Source: Spirochaetaceae bacterium UBA5556 (GTDB lineage Bacteria; Spirochaetota; Spirochaetia; Treponematales; Rectinemataceae). Taken from it: DNA of 64,000 nt. The translations under genes were made by a program, and so were the position numbers. Within the stretch, counting starts at the first letter, position 1; the number at the start of each line of letters is the position of its first letter. The stretch is from NCBI GenBank assembly GCA_002425765.1, contig DIMW01000011.1, positions 79,450-143,449 of the forward strand. The letters are read 5' to 3'. Shown here piece by piece: positions 15,419 to 24,408 of this stretch. The notes under the pieces are model-generated. The model saw only the letters and a program-made list of their open reading frames with translations. It was not told the origin of the DNA and did not search any database.

Positions 15419-16660
15419 ATGCCTGATGCACTCAGTGGTTTAGTCGTTGTGGATTTAACTCATGTACTTGCCGGCCCCTATTGCACGATGGTCCTTGCGG
15501 ATCTCGGAGCGGATGTAATAAAGATCGAACCCCCCCATACAGGCGATGATTCAAGAGCATACGGTCCCTTCATAGAAGAACAGAACGGAGGCGGAAGACG
15601 GTACAGCGGATACTATATGAGTATCAACCGTAACAAGCGGAATATCTGTCTCGATCTGAAAACAGCGTGCGGGAAAGAGATACTCCGTGAAATGATTAAA
15701 AAGGCGGATATCGTAGTCGAAAATTTCCGCCCCACGACCATGGAGAAGCTCGGATTCTCATTCCACGAACTCCAATCCATCAATCCGGCAATCATCTATT
15801 GTTCGATCTGTGGCTTCGGACATGACACTCTTCCTGAATATTCTTCCAGGCCAGCCTACGATATGATAGCCCAGGCCTTCAGCGGATTGATGAGCATGAC
15901 CGGACCTGTAGGAGGGCCTCCTGTCCGGGTTGGCTCATCCATCGGGGATATCCTGGCCGGGTATCAGGCGGTCATCGGAATCCTCGCGGCACTCAGGTAC
16001 CGTGAAAAAACCGGTGAGGGGCAGCATGTCGATATATCGATGGTCGACGGTCTTGTCTCCGTTTTGGAGAACGCCGTGGTGCGCTACACGATCGATAAAG
16101 AGGTGCCGGCACCCCTGGGCACCGCTCATCCGACTATAACCCCGTTTCAGGCCTTCATGGCCGCCGATGGGAAATGGATCGTCATCCCGATAGGGAATGA
16201 CGCTCTCTGGCAGACATTCTGTACCACTATCAGACGCGATGACCTGTTTTCCAATCCCGAGTACCTCACCAACGATCTCCGGACCGAACATAGGGAAACG
16301 CTTATTCCGATTATCGAACGAGAGATGTTGAAACACACGGCACAGGAATGGATGGAAATTCTGGATGCCCACGGTTTGCCGTATTCCCCCATCAACAGCA
16401 TCGATACCGTCGTGGCCGATCCCAATCTACGGCACAGAAACATGATCGTGGATATCGATCAGCCCAGAGTCGGCACAATCACGATGACGGGGTCTCCCTT
16501 CCGGATGGACAAGACACCCGGATCGATAAGAACTCCCGCACCATTTCTTGGGGAAAACACAGTTGAGATCCTCGAACAATATCTGGGATATGACCGTGAA
16601 ACGATATCCAGCCTCATAAATGAACGAGTAGTATTCACCGCCGATTGCGAAGATGAATAG
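15419..16660 (+). CDS. CoA-transferase, CaiB/BaiF family (class III)
   Basis: A 413-residue enzyme of the family III CoA-transferases, which move CoA between carboxylic acids through an aspartyl-CoA intermediate. Visible blocks are VVDLTHVLAGPYCTMVLADLGADVIKIE at the N-terminus, NRNKRNICLDLK, VVENFRP, GFGHDTLPEYSSRPAYD and GSSIGDILAGYQA holding the catalytic Asp, then GEGQHVDISMVDG. I chose ATG 15419 over the in-frame GTG one codon before because of GGGAG spacing. It probably activates the carboxylic acid that the next enzyme uses or makes. The exact substrate cannot be read. Confidence 0.9.
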   Translation: MPDALSGLVVVDLTHVLAGPYCTMVLADLGADVIKIEPPHTGDDSRAYGPFIEEQNGGGRRYSGYYMSINRNKRNICLDLKTACGKEILREMIKKADIVVENFRPTTMEKLGFSFHELQSINPAIIYCSICGFGHDTLPEYSSRPAYDMIAQAFSGLMSMTGPVGGPPVRVGSSIGDILAGYQAVIGILAALRYREKTGEGQHVDISMVDGLVSVLENAVVRYTIDKEVPAPLGTAHPTITPFQAFMAADGKWIVIPIGNDALWQTFCTTIRRDDLFSNPEYLTNDLRTEHRETLIPIIEREMLKHTAQEWMEILDAHGLPYSPINSIDTVVADPNLRHRNMIVDIDQPRVGTITMTGSPFRMDKTPGSIRTPAPFLGENTVEILEQYLGYDRETISSLINERVVFTADCEDE

Positions 16661-16767
16661 AATTTCATTTCGGCACGGCCCGTTAAGGAAAGGATATGCC
16701 ACCGTGCCAGAAGGAGGTAATGGAAAATGGAATAGAGAAGAATCCAAACAGCCTGGGTATTATTGGA

Positions 16768-16798
16768 TTTTTTCAAAAATCTTCGGTTTTTGAAAAAA
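16768..16798. other. AT-rich RNA hairpin between CoA-transferase and BKACE genes
   Basis: TTTTTTCAAAAA and TTTTTGAAAAAA flank a short C-TTCG-G loop, which gives a stem of about 12 pairs with one bulge. There is no T-run after it on the plus strand, so it is not a normal terminator; it could protect or process the mRNA. The rest of the 196-base gap holds nothing else I can name. Confidence 0.5.
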
Positions 16799-16856
16799 CG
16801 AGAGGTCCTTAGTCCGACCATTTAATTAGTCCGTGAAACGGAGAAGGAGAATTGAA

Positions 16857-17876
16857 ATGGATCCTGCTGAAATGGAAAAACAGATAGAAGAGCATTTCCC
16901 GGTGTTGCATCAGCCCAAACTTCCCACAATGAACAAAAAAGTGGCATTCGAGGCGTGCATACCCGGCTGGCAGCCTAAATCCTGGTTTCAGAGACAGGGA
17001 GTCACCACACTGCCTCCTATTACCATCCAGGAACAGGCAGACGCGATTGTAGAGTGTGTAAAGGCCGGAGCCTGTGCTATTCACACACATCCGCGAGATC
17101 CTGAAACCGGCCAGACGCTCCTGCCTCTCACGCCGGAAAGCACTAAGCGCCATACGGAGGTGCTGACGGAGGTTATGGATCGCGCCTTCGCAAAAGTCGA
17201 TTTCGTTACCTCCCATCACACCTGGGGAGTCGCCGCGAATGGGCGGAGTACCGACTACATCGCGGACACCGAGCAACTCCTGAAAATCGGAAAAGAGCGG
17301 GGTGTGGGGAACCGATACGTCCAGACATCCATGATCATGAGCATGCCTACGTATGATACCATCCTCCCTGTCCACACGAAGGAATCGGTTCAGGAGGGTG
17401 TGGCATACTATGAATCCCATAACGTCAAGCCTACGTTCTCCATGGAGACCTTCTTCATGCCCACGATGAAATCCTGGGTATTTGACACCGGCATCGTTAA
17501 AACAAAACCCTACTGGATCGCCATCCAGGAAGGCAAACATATGGATGACCGGATATTTGCCGATCCATGGGCGCAAATCGAGGTTATCACCAGCATTCAG
17601 CTGGCACGCGATGCCTTTGGGGACGACGCTTTTATAGCCCTCCATCCGGCGGGACGGAACTGGCTGGTGGCCGCGACCATTGGGCTCATGAACGGCGTCG
17701 AGCTGATAAGAACCGGCATCGAGGACATCTACTGGCTGTGGCCTCACAAGGACGATATTGCCCGCAAGGCATCCGATTCAACGGTACTTCTCGCGACAAT
17801 CGCGAAGGCGCTGGGCAGAGAGCTCTACACCGCAGAGGAGTTGAGGCAGCGTGTCGGGATAAAGCTCGTCGATTAG
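16857..17876 (+). CDS. beta-keto acid cleavage enzyme (BKACE, DUF849)
   Basis: A 339-residue TIM-barrel enzyme of the BKACE family (Kce-like), which splits a beta-keto acid with acetyl-CoA into acetoacetate and a CoA ester. The zinc-site motif CAIHTHPRDPETG has the conserved H-x-H; FEACIPGW contains the early Glu of the active site. Later blocks include TSHHTWGVA, PTFSMETFFMPT and ALHPAGRNWLVA. The chosen ATG has GAAGGAG upstream; the frame runs 8 codons further up without a ribosome site. It is longer than the usual 275-310 residues. Substrate is unknown; carnitine-like, lysine-type and aminoadipate-type acids are used by other members. Confidence 0.88.
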   Translation: MDPAEMEKQIEEHFPVLHQPKLPTMNKKVAFEACIPGWQPKSWFQRQGVTTLPPITIQEQADAIVECVKAGACAIHTHPRDPETGQTLLPLTPESTKRHTEVLTEVMDRAFAKVDFVTSHHTWGVAANGRSTDYIADTEQLLKIGKERGVGNRYVQTSMIMSMPTYDTILPVHTKESVQEGVAYYESHNVKPTFSMETFFMPTMKSWVFDTGIVKTKPYWIAIQEGKHMDDRIFADPWAQIEVITSIQLARDAFGDDAFIALHPAGRNWLVAATIGLMNGVELIRTGIEDIYWLWPHKDDIARKASDSTVLLATIAKALGRELYTAEELRQRVGIKLVD

Positions 17877-18088
17877 CGCTTTCAGTGAGGTCTGATACCT
17901 GGCGTCAAATCTACAAGCGACACCCAAGTACCGATATTCAGTGATTTCGTATGCCAAATCTACGGGTCATGGCGGTGGACGCGCTTCATGAGGAAGAGGA
18001 CAGGGGAACGCCGAAAAAGGCCATCTATGGATTGACGCCCACACAGCATGTTTTCGAACGTAATTTTATTTAAGGAGGAGGTAAGAGT

Positions 18089-19378
18089 ATGGCTGAGGTT
18101 TCGGCTGCATCGAAAAAGGGTATTTTCTATGGATGGTGGGTGGTTGTCGTCTGCTGTTTCGTGTTTATGACCGGCGGGATAATGTCCTATGCAAGTACCA
18201 TCTTTTTCCCGGCGATGATGAAAGAGATGGGGTGGAAACCATCTGATCTGTCCCTCGTGTTCTCGATACTCATGTGGTTGCCTATTGTTTTTTCTCCGTT
18301 GGCGGGCTTGTTGGCCGACAAGATCGGATGCCGTAAGACATTGTTGGCAGGAATATGCTGTTTCCTGGCTTCCGGTTTGCTTATGAGTACGGTATCTAAG
18401 GTCTGGCATGTCATACTCTATTTTTCGGTTCTAACATCCCTAGGACAGACATTGGCCTTGAGTGTTGCCATTCAGACGCTTCTCCGCCGGTGGTTTATGA
18501 AGAAAGCGGGTCTGGTGGTATCAATCCAAATGGTCTGTTCGGCAATCTTTCAGGCAATCATGTTCCCCACACTAAACGGCCTTTCAATGTCAATGGGTTT
18601 CAGGCCGGTAATAGTGAAGTATGTTCTTATTACGCAGATAATTGCCATGGTACTTGTTTTCCTCTTGATAAAAGAGACCCCCGAGGAGATGGGCCTGAAT
18701 ATGGACGGTATCACAGATGAAGAAAAGAATAAGTTCATGGCGGCAATAGGCGGCCAAATGATGAAAGAAAAAAACAATACGCTTGGTGAGGCGATAAAAA
18801 CGCCACAGTTCTGGTTCTGGGTTGTTTCCTACGGCCTGTGGCTCGGTGTATTGATGGGATTTATGGGTAACGTTACCACGATTGGTATCAGCTATGGATA
18901 CGACCCTAAATCCGTCGGCATAATCATGACGTACTTCATGGCGGTATCAATTGTAGGACGCCTGATGGCAGGTTGGCTGGGAGATAAGCTCGGCAAACGG
19001 AATGTGCTTCTGGTCTGTGCCGGAGCCACCGCCGTTATCCTGCTGGCGGGCTTTTTCCTGGTCAATTCAGCCACTTCCGTTACCATACTGTATGCATGTC
19101 TTGGCCTCTTTATTATGGCTCCTATGGTGCTCATGTTCCCGTGGATCGGTGATCTCTACGGGAGGACGAACATGGGTAAAATCATGGGAATTGCGCTTGG
19201 AATCGGTACTGTTCTCGTAGGGGCCTTCCCCATGCTGGCGGGCATGATAAAAACCGCAACCAATTCGTATACCCCCTTCTTTGGTGTAAGCGCGGCTGCC
19301 ATTTGCCTGGCGTTTATTTTGATTTTCTTGATTCGACCGACGGAAACGCAAAAAAACAACATGGGCTTGAGGAAATAG
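18089..19378 (+). CDS. MFS transporter, OxlT-like carboxylate carrier
   Basis: A 12-helix MFS protein of 429 residues. The N-terminal helix GWWVVVVCCFVFMTGGI and the motif LAGLLADKIGCRKTLL resemble OxlT/monocarboxylate carriers. The second half has MAGWLGDKLGKRNVLL, the repeated A-motif. It has a strong AAGGAGGAGG site. It follows the CoA-transferase and BKACE genes and most likely brings in the acid they metabolise. A terminator follows 28 bases later. The 212 bases before it show no clear signal. Confidence 0.85.
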   Translation: MAEVSAASKKGIFYGWWVVVVCCFVFMTGGIMSYASTIFFPAMMKEMGWKPSDLSLVFSILMWLPIVFSPLAGLLADKIGCRKTLLAGICCFLASGLLMSTVSKVWHVILYFSVLTSLGQTLALSVAIQTLLRRWFMKKAGLVVSIQMVCSAIFQAIMFPTLNGLSMSMGFRPVIVKYVLITQIIAMVLVFLLIKETPEEMGLNMDGITDEEKNKFMAAIGGQMMKEKNNTLGEAIKTPQFWFWVVSYGLWLGVLMGFMGNVTTIGISYGYDPKSVGIIMTYFMAVSIVGRLMAGWLGDKLGKRNVLLVCAGATAVILLAGFFLVNSATSVTILYACLGLFIMAPMVLMFPWIGDLYGRTNMGKIMGIALGIGTVLVGAFPMLAGMIKTATNSYTPFFGVSAAAICLAFILIFLIRPTETQKNNMGLRK

Positions 19379-19406
19379 AGAGGAAGCTATATTCCCCCTA
19401 ATTACG

Positions 19407-19442
19407 AAGCAGGCCGGATTTGACACCCGGCCTGCTTTTTTT
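19407..19442 (+). terminator. Rho-independent terminator of the CoA-transferase/BKACE/MFS operon
   Basis: GCAGGCCGG and CCGGCCTGC form a perfect 9-base stem (11 with flanking A-T pairs) around a 9-base loop, followed by seven T. The 220 bases after it, up to the next promoter, hold nothing I can support. Confidence 0.93.
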
Positions 19443-19663
19443 GCGACATCACTTGTTTGCCCGCGACTGAAAAACAGATGGGGCTCCCTGCTAGCCTAGC
19501 TGCAACGCGATATTTCGTGAGCTTAACGTCGTCAAAGCAACCGTATCCACAGCCTCTTGCCGTATCGTTGATCGACAGATCGGTTTTCCGGAGAAGCCGA
19601 GCCGGGAAGCGTACAGCGGGGATACCCTGTCCCTTTAGAGAGCATCCGTTCCTAAAAAAACAT

Positions 19664-19692
19664 TTGACAAATCGGAAAAACCGTTTAATAAT
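19664..19692 (+). promoter_or_regulatory. promoter of the inositol operon
   Basis: TTGACA at 19664-19669 is followed after 17 bases by AATAAT (19687-19692); shifting by one gives TAATAA. The -35 is perfect and the -10 is moderate. The predicted start falls in or at the edge of the large palindrome, consistent with repression. Confidence 0.7.
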
Positions 19693-19699
19693 ACGCATA

Positions 19700-19736
19700 G
19701 TAATTGCAAACGTTTTCAGAAAACGTTTGCAATTAC
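19700..19736. promoter_or_regulatory. LacI-type operator, 17-3-17 inverted repeat, of the inositol operon
   Basis: Half-site GTAATTGCAAACGTTTT is repeated in exact inverse after the 3-base centre CAG. It contains two mirrored LacI-family-like sites, TGCAAACGTTTTCA (19705-19718) and AGAAAACGTTTGCA (19718-19731), each with central CG. It lies at the predicted transcription start, so a repressor bound here would block the operon. Confidence 0.8.
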
Positions 19737-19809
19737 GTGTTGTACAAAAAAAGCATCGCTGCCTACGGTACAGCTTCATTGTCGAGGATCAAGGGGTTGA
19801 AGTGAAGCC

Positions 19810-20823
19810 ATGAGAAAAATCAAGATCGGCATTGTCGGATTGGGCAGGCTCGGCAAGCGCCACGCCTACAACCTCGCCAATCTTGTGCCGGGGGTGGACC
19901 TCATCGCCGCATGTTCCCCTGTTCAGGCGGAGCTCGACTGGGCGACGACAGAGCTCGGCATCCCCCGTCTCTTCAAGTCTTTCGATCAAATGCTGGCCGA
20001 AGCCGATATCGACGCGGTCTGGATCGCGAGTTCCTCGGTCCACCATTCGGCGCAGGCGCTGGCCGCGCTCGACCGCGGTCTGCATGTCTTCGTGGAAAAG
20101 CCCATGGGCGTGACTCTCGACGAATGCGCCACCATAGAGCGCGCCGTCGCCGCCCATCCCCGGCAGGTATTCCTGATCGGCTTTGTCAGGCGATTCGATC
20201 CATCCTACAAATACGCAAAAGAACTGGTGGACAAGGGTGTCGTCGGCAAACCTTTCCTTGTGCGCTCCCAGACCTGCGATCTCGACGAATACGCCGAATT
20301 TCAGCTTGAATTCGTAAAGACCGGCGGCGGCATTTTCCTCGACATGAACGTGCACGACATCGACCTCGCGCGCTGGTTCCTCGGTTCCGAGGTGAAGGAA
20401 GTCCACGCGGTCGGCGGCAGCTATGTGCATCCAGGCTTCGCCGAGCTGGGGGATGCTGACAATACTGTTTGCCTCGCCACTTTCGAAAACGGCGCCATGG
20501 CGGTCCTCTCCGCGAGCAGGACAGCCTTCCACGGCCACGATACTCACACTGAAATTGTCGGTTCCAAAGGTATTCTGAAAATCGGCGCCATGCCGCGCAA
20601 AAATCGCGTCGAGATTTTCGACGCGGCCGGCGCGCAGACCAACTGCGTCCGCGATTTCTACGAGCGGTTTGAAGCGGGCTTTATCGCCGAAGCCCGGGAA
20701 TTTGTGTCCTGCATCCTCGAAGGGCGCAGGCCCGAGATAACACCGCGCGACGGTACCGCCGCCACGCGGACGGGCATGGCCATGACCGAATCATTCAGGA
20801 GCAAGGGCATAATACAAGTCTAA
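19810..20823 (+). CDS. Gfo/Idh/MocA-family oxidoreductase, inositol dehydrogenase-like
   Basis: A 337-residue NAD(P)-dependent dehydrogenase. The Rossmann start is GIVGLGRLGKRHAYNL, EKPMGVTLDE carries the catalytic Lys, and GGGIFLDMNVHDIDLARW has the Asp/His pair of the active site. It is related to IolG and is one of two such enzymes in this operon; the other is at 25265. Two paralogues in one operon suggest different inositol isomers or the scyllo form. It is the first gene after the operator-controlled promoter. Confidence 0.9.
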   Translation: MRKIKIGIVGLGRLGKRHAYNLANLVPGVDLIAACSPVQAELDWATTELGIPRLFKSFDQMLAEADIDAVWIASSSVHHSAQALAALDRGLHVFVEKPMGVTLDECATIERAVAAHPRQVFLIGFVRRFDPSYKYAKELVDKGVVGKPFLVRSQTCDLDEYAEFQLEFVKTGGGIFLDMNVHDIDLARWFLGSEVKEVHAVGGSYVHPGFAELGDADNTVCLATFENGAMAVLSASRTAFHGHDTHTEIVGSKGILKIGAMPRKNRVEIFDAAGAQTNCVRDFYERFEAGFIAEAREFVSCILEGRRPEITPRDGTAATRTGMAMTESFRSKGIIQV

Positions 20824-20874
20824 AACCGGCAGGCGTTGCTTGCTGATACAAAATCAATGTTTTAGGGAGGCATT

Positions 20875-21804
20875 ATGAGTATCGGAAAAAAACTGATCCT
20901 GGCCGTCATCGCCCTTACCCTCGTGGCGGGAACTGCGTTCGCGCAGAAAACCTATCACATCGGCGTGACGCTCTACGACCGCGATCAGTTCATCTCTTCG
21001 CTTGAGCAGGCAATCCTCGAAGCGGCGAAAAAATATCCCAATGTGGTCGTCGATTCTCAGGACGCCAAGCAGGACGTCAACCAGCAGATGGCGCAAGTCG
21101 ACGTGTTCGCGACAAAGAAGTACGACGCCATCATCGTCAATCTGATCAACACCGACACGGTCGAGACCATCATCCAGCGCGCCAAGGGCATCCCCACGAT
21201 TTTTGTCAACCGCAGGCCTCGCGACGCGGTCATCGACGGCGTGAAGACGGCGTATGTCGGCTCGCAGGAATATGATGCCGGCCGCATGCAGGGGGAGTTC
21301 CTGGCGAAGTTCTTCAAGGGCAAAACAGAGCTCCGCTATGTGCTGTTCATGGGCCAGCTCGGCCTCGAGAACACAAATGAGCGAACCCGTGGCGTCAAGG
21401 AAACCCTCCAGAACGCGGGCTTCAAACTGACCAAAGTGTATGAGGACACCGCCGAATGGGACCGCTGGAAAGCCATGAACCAGATGCAGCAGCTGCTCGG
21501 CACCGGCAAGCAGTTCGATGTGGTCATCTGCAACAACGACGAGATGGCGCTCGGCGCGATCGAGGCCATGAAGGCCCTCAAGATGGATCTCAAGAAGATC
21601 CCGGTCGTCGGAATCGATGCCACGCCGCCCGCAAAAGAAGCGGTCAAGAAGGGCGAAATGGCCATGACAGTCTTCCAGAACGCGAAGGCCCAGGGGGCCG
21701 TGGCCCTCGAATTCGCGCTCAAGGCGGCTCAGGGTCAGAAGATCGACAAGTTCGGCTGGGTACCGTTCGAGCCTGTCACCATCGAAAATGTGGATAAATA
21801 CTGA
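20875..21804 (+). CDS. sugar/inositol ABC transporter, periplasmic binding protein
   Basis: A 309-residue binding protein of the RbsB type (Peripla_BP_4). The signal peptide ends at about residue 23 (TAFAQ). The mature part begins YHIGVTLYDRDQFISSL; other family blocks are VNLINTDTVETIIQRA, IPTIFVNRRP, GSQEYDAGRMQGEF, CNNDEMALGAIEAMKA and VVGIDATPPAKEAVKKG. GGGAGG lies before the ATG. It delivers substrate to the ATPase/permease encoded next. Operon context points to myo-inositol or a related cyclitol. Confidence 0.9.
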   Translation: MSIGKKLILAVIALTLVAGTAFAQKTYHIGVTLYDRDQFISSLEQAILEAAKKYPNVVVDSQDAKQDVNQQMAQVDVFATKKYDAIIVNLINTDTVETIIQRAKGIPTIFVNRRPRDAVIDGVKTAYVGSQEYDAGRMQGEFLAKFFKGKTELRYVLFMGQLGLENTNERTRGVKETLQNAGFKLTKVYEDTAEWDRWKAMNQMQQLLGTGKQFDVVICNNDEMALGAIEAMKALKMDLKKIPVVGIDATPPAKEAVKKGEMAMTVFQNAKAQGAVALEFALKAAQGQKIDKFGWVPFEPVTIENVDKY

Positions 21805-21819
21805 ACGGTTCTGATCAGT

Positions 21820-21863
21820 GGGAAGGGCCCCGACGCGGAGCGCGGAGGGGGCCCCTTCCCTTT
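21820..21863 (+). other. GC-rich hairpin between binding protein and ATPase genes
   Basis: GGGAAGGGCCCC and GGGGCCCCTTCCC pair to a 12-base stem with one bulge and a 15-base loop. Only three T follow, so it is probably a partial terminator or mRNA stabiliser that raises the level of the binding protein relative to the ATPase and permease. Confidence 0.65.
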
Positions 21864-21881
21864 CGTGAAAATGGAGCACAC

Positions 21882-23399
21882 ATGGAAGAATACATTCTGG
21901 AAATGAAGAACATCGTGCGGACATTTCCAGGAGTCCGTGCCCTCAATGGCGTGGATTTTCAGGCGAAAAGAGGCTTCGTGCATGCCCTTATGGGAGAAAA
22001 CGGGGCAGGCAAATCCACACTCATGAAATGCCTCGTGGGCATCAATCCCCCCGATTCCGGGGAAATATGCCTGAAGGGAGAAAAAGTCACAATACCTAAC
22101 CCGCATGAAGCTTTGAAGCTCGGTATAGCGATGATTTATCAGGAATTGAATCCGGTAGCCGAACGGAGCGTCATGGAGAACATATGGCTCGGCCGGGAAC
22201 CGATGCTCCGCGGGTTCGGCGTCCTGGTCGATCACAAGACCATGTATGAACAGACCAGACAACTCCTGAAGGAACTGGAGATCGACATAGATCCAAAAAT
22301 AAAGGTAAAAGAACTGTCTGTCGCGAAGATGCAGATGATTGAGATCGCCAAGGCGATCTCCTACAACGCGGATGTCGTCATAATGGACGAGCCGACTTCC
22401 TCGCTCACCCCGAACGAAGTGGAGCACCTCTTCTCGATGATCCGGAAGCTGAAAGCCCGGAATGTCGCGGTCATCTACATCACCCACAAAATGGAAGAAA
22501 TCTTCACCATCGCGGACGAGGTGACCGTGCTCCGCGACGGAAACAATATCACGACGAATCCTATCGCGGAAATGACCATCGATTCGCTGATTACCGCGAT
22601 GGTCGGTCGTCGTCTCACCGAAATGTTCCCGAAAATGGAGAGCGGGATCGGCGGCGTAAAACTCGCCGTCCACAATATAGAGGTCCCTGGCCTTCTGCAC
22701 GACGTCTCCTTTGATCTCAGACAAGGAGAGATTCTCGGCGTGGCGGGATTAGTCGGGGCGGGGCGCACGGAACTCATGGAGACCCTATTCGGTCTACGCC
22801 ACAAGAGTGCTGGTGAAATCCTCATCGATGGCACACAGGTCGAAATACGCTCCCCTTCGGACGCGATCGAGGCGGGAATCGGTTTCCTGACGGAAGACCG
22901 CCGACTCAACGGCATCATTCCGGTGCTTTCCGTCAAAGTGAATACTATTGTTGCGAACCTCAGAAATTACTTGCGGTATGGATTCTTTCTCAATCTGAAG
23001 AAGATTCAGAAGGATTGCGAGGACTACAAGGACCGACTGAAAATCCGCACTCCCGCCCTTGACACAGTTATACAGAACCTTTCAGGGGGAAATCAGCAAA
23101 AAGTGCTCGTCGCGCGCTGGCTCCTGACGAACCCCGACATTCTCATTCTCGACGAGCCGACACGCGGCATCGACGTCGGCGCAAAAGCCGAGATTCACAC
23201 TATCATCACCAAGCTCGCCTGTGAGGGAAAATCGATCATCATGGTGAGTTCCGAAATGCCGGAAATCCTCGGCATGAGCGACCGGATTCTGGTGATGAGC
23301 CGGGGCCAGATCACTGCAATTCTTGACCGCAAGGACGCGGATCAGGAGACCATCATGCGGTATGCAGCTGCAAAAGCAAACAACAATCAAGTAGCCTAA
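21882..23399 (+). CDS. sugar/inositol ABC transporter ATPase (two ATP-binding domains)
   Basis: A 505-residue protein of the RbsA/MglA/XylG type with two fused ATPase domains. The first has GENGAGKSTLMKCL and VVIMDEPTSSL with KELSVAKMQMIEIAKA as a degenerate signature. The second has the altered P-loop GLVGAGRTELMETL, signature LSGGNQQKVLVARWL, and ILILDEPTRGIDVGAKAEI. Both are normal for this family. It drives uptake with the permease at 23411. Confidence 0.94.
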   Translation: MEEYILEMKNIVRTFPGVRALNGVDFQAKRGFVHALMGENGAGKSTLMKCLVGINPPDSGEICLKGEKVTIPNPHEALKLGIAMIYQELNPVAERSVMENIWLGREPMLRGFGVLVDHKTMYEQTRQLLKELEIDIDPKIKVKELSVAKMQMIEIAKAISYNADVVIMDEPTSSLTPNEVEHLFSMIRKLKARNVAVIYITHKMEEIFTIADEVTVLRDGNNITTNPIAEMTIDSLITAMVGRRLTEMFPKMESGIGGVKLAVHNIEVPGLLHDVSFDLRQGEILGVAGLVGAGRTELMETLFGLRHKSAGEILIDGTQVEIRSPSDAIEAGIGFLTEDRRLNGIIPVLSVKVNTIVANLRNYLRYGFFLNLKKIQKDCEDYKDRLKIRTPALDTVIQNLSGGNQQKVLVARWLLTNPDILILDEPTRGIDVGAKAEIHTIITKLACEGKSIIMVSSEMPEILGMSDRILVMSRGQITAILDRKDADQETIMRYAAAKANNNQVA

Positions 23400-23410
23400 A
23401 GGAGTTTGCC

Positions 23411-24394
23411 ATGGCACAGCAGAGTGGAGTTGGAAAATTCATCAATAAATACGCAATCTTCATCGTATTGGTCGCGATGGTGGTGGTGCTGTCATTTCTT
23501 TCCCCGGCGTTTCTGACGCCGCAGAACCTCATCAATGTCCTCATTACGGAATCGGGGCGCGGCATTCTGGCAATAGGTGTCGCGTTTACGATCATCTCAA
23601 GGGGCATCGACCTTTCGGTCGGCTCGATCGTCTCGCTCACGTCGGTAATCGCCGCCAGCCTGGTGCAGGAACCATCGTATAGTGCGCGAATCTTTCCGAA
23701 TCTGCCGCTTTTACCGCCAATCGTGGCGGTGTTGGCGGGGCTCGCGGCGGGTACTGTTGTGGGTATGACGAACGGCGCGCTCATCGCGTATACGGCCATT
23801 CCTCCTTTCATCGCGACGCTCGGCTCGATGATCATCGCGCGCGGTCTTGCACTCATTCTCACGAACGCCTATCCCGTGCCGATGCTGAGGCCTGAATTCA
23901 AGATCATCGGCCAGGGCTCGCTCGGGCCGATTCCCTACGTCGTCATCGTGTTCGCGCTTGTCGCCATTGTTGCGTACATCATATTGGGTTATACAAGATT
24001 CGGGAAAAACGTGTACGCCATAGGCGGCAACGTCAACGCGGCGAAGACATCGGGAATCAAAGTCCACAAGAACTTGGTCGCTATATATGCCGTATCGGGC
24101 TTCTGCGCTTCGATCGCGGGTATCCTCATCACGGCGAGGGCCGCGTCCGGCATAGCTACCCTCGGCAACAACTATGAGCTCGACGCTATCGCCGCGGCCA
24201 CCATCGGCGGAACGAGCCACACCGGCGGCATCGGCACCGTTCCCGGCATCATCGCGGGTATTCTGATATTGGGAATTTTGAATAATGGACTTCTGCTGCT
24301 CGGCATCTCGCCCTACCTGCAGCAGGTGATCAAGGGCATTATCATCGTCGGGGCAGTTATCTTCGACATGCGCAAAAACGCGCGGCAGAAGTGA
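23411..24394 (+). CDS. sugar/inositol ABC transporter permease
   Basis: A 327-residue membrane protein of the RbsC-like BPD_transp_2 family, with eight to ten helices. The signature EAA-like block TAIPPFIATLGSMIIARGLALI and the later FGKNVYAIGGNVNAAKTSGI and AATIGGTSHTGGIGTVPG are typical. GGAG precedes the ATG. The stop overlaps the next gene's open frame slightly. Confidence 0.93.
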   Translation: MAQQSGVGKFINKYAIFIVLVAMVVVLSFLSPAFLTPQNLINVLITESGRGILAIGVAFTIISRGIDLSVGSIVSLTSVIAASLVQEPSYSARIFPNLPLLPPIVAVLAGLAAGTVVGMTNGALIAYTAIPPFIATLGSMIIARGLALILTNAYPVPMLRPEFKIIGQGSLGPIPYVVIVFALVAIVAYIILGYTRFGKNVYAIGGNVNAAKTSGIKVHKNLVAIYAVSGFCASIAGILITARAASGIATLGNNYELDAIAAATIGGTSHTGGIGTVPGIIAGILILGILNNGLLLLGISPYLQQVIKGIIIVGAVIFDMRKNARQK

Positions 24395-24408
24395 AAGTGA
24401 GGATGTAT

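Noticed and set aside
16768..16798. Hairpin as a Rho-independent terminator
   Set aside because: It is AT-rich and followed by A and CGAG, not T.
19402..19813. Open frames of 118 and 125 codons between the MFS terminator and the inositol operon
   Set aside because: They cross a terminator, promoter and operator and have Cys/Arg/Lys-rich sequences without known features.
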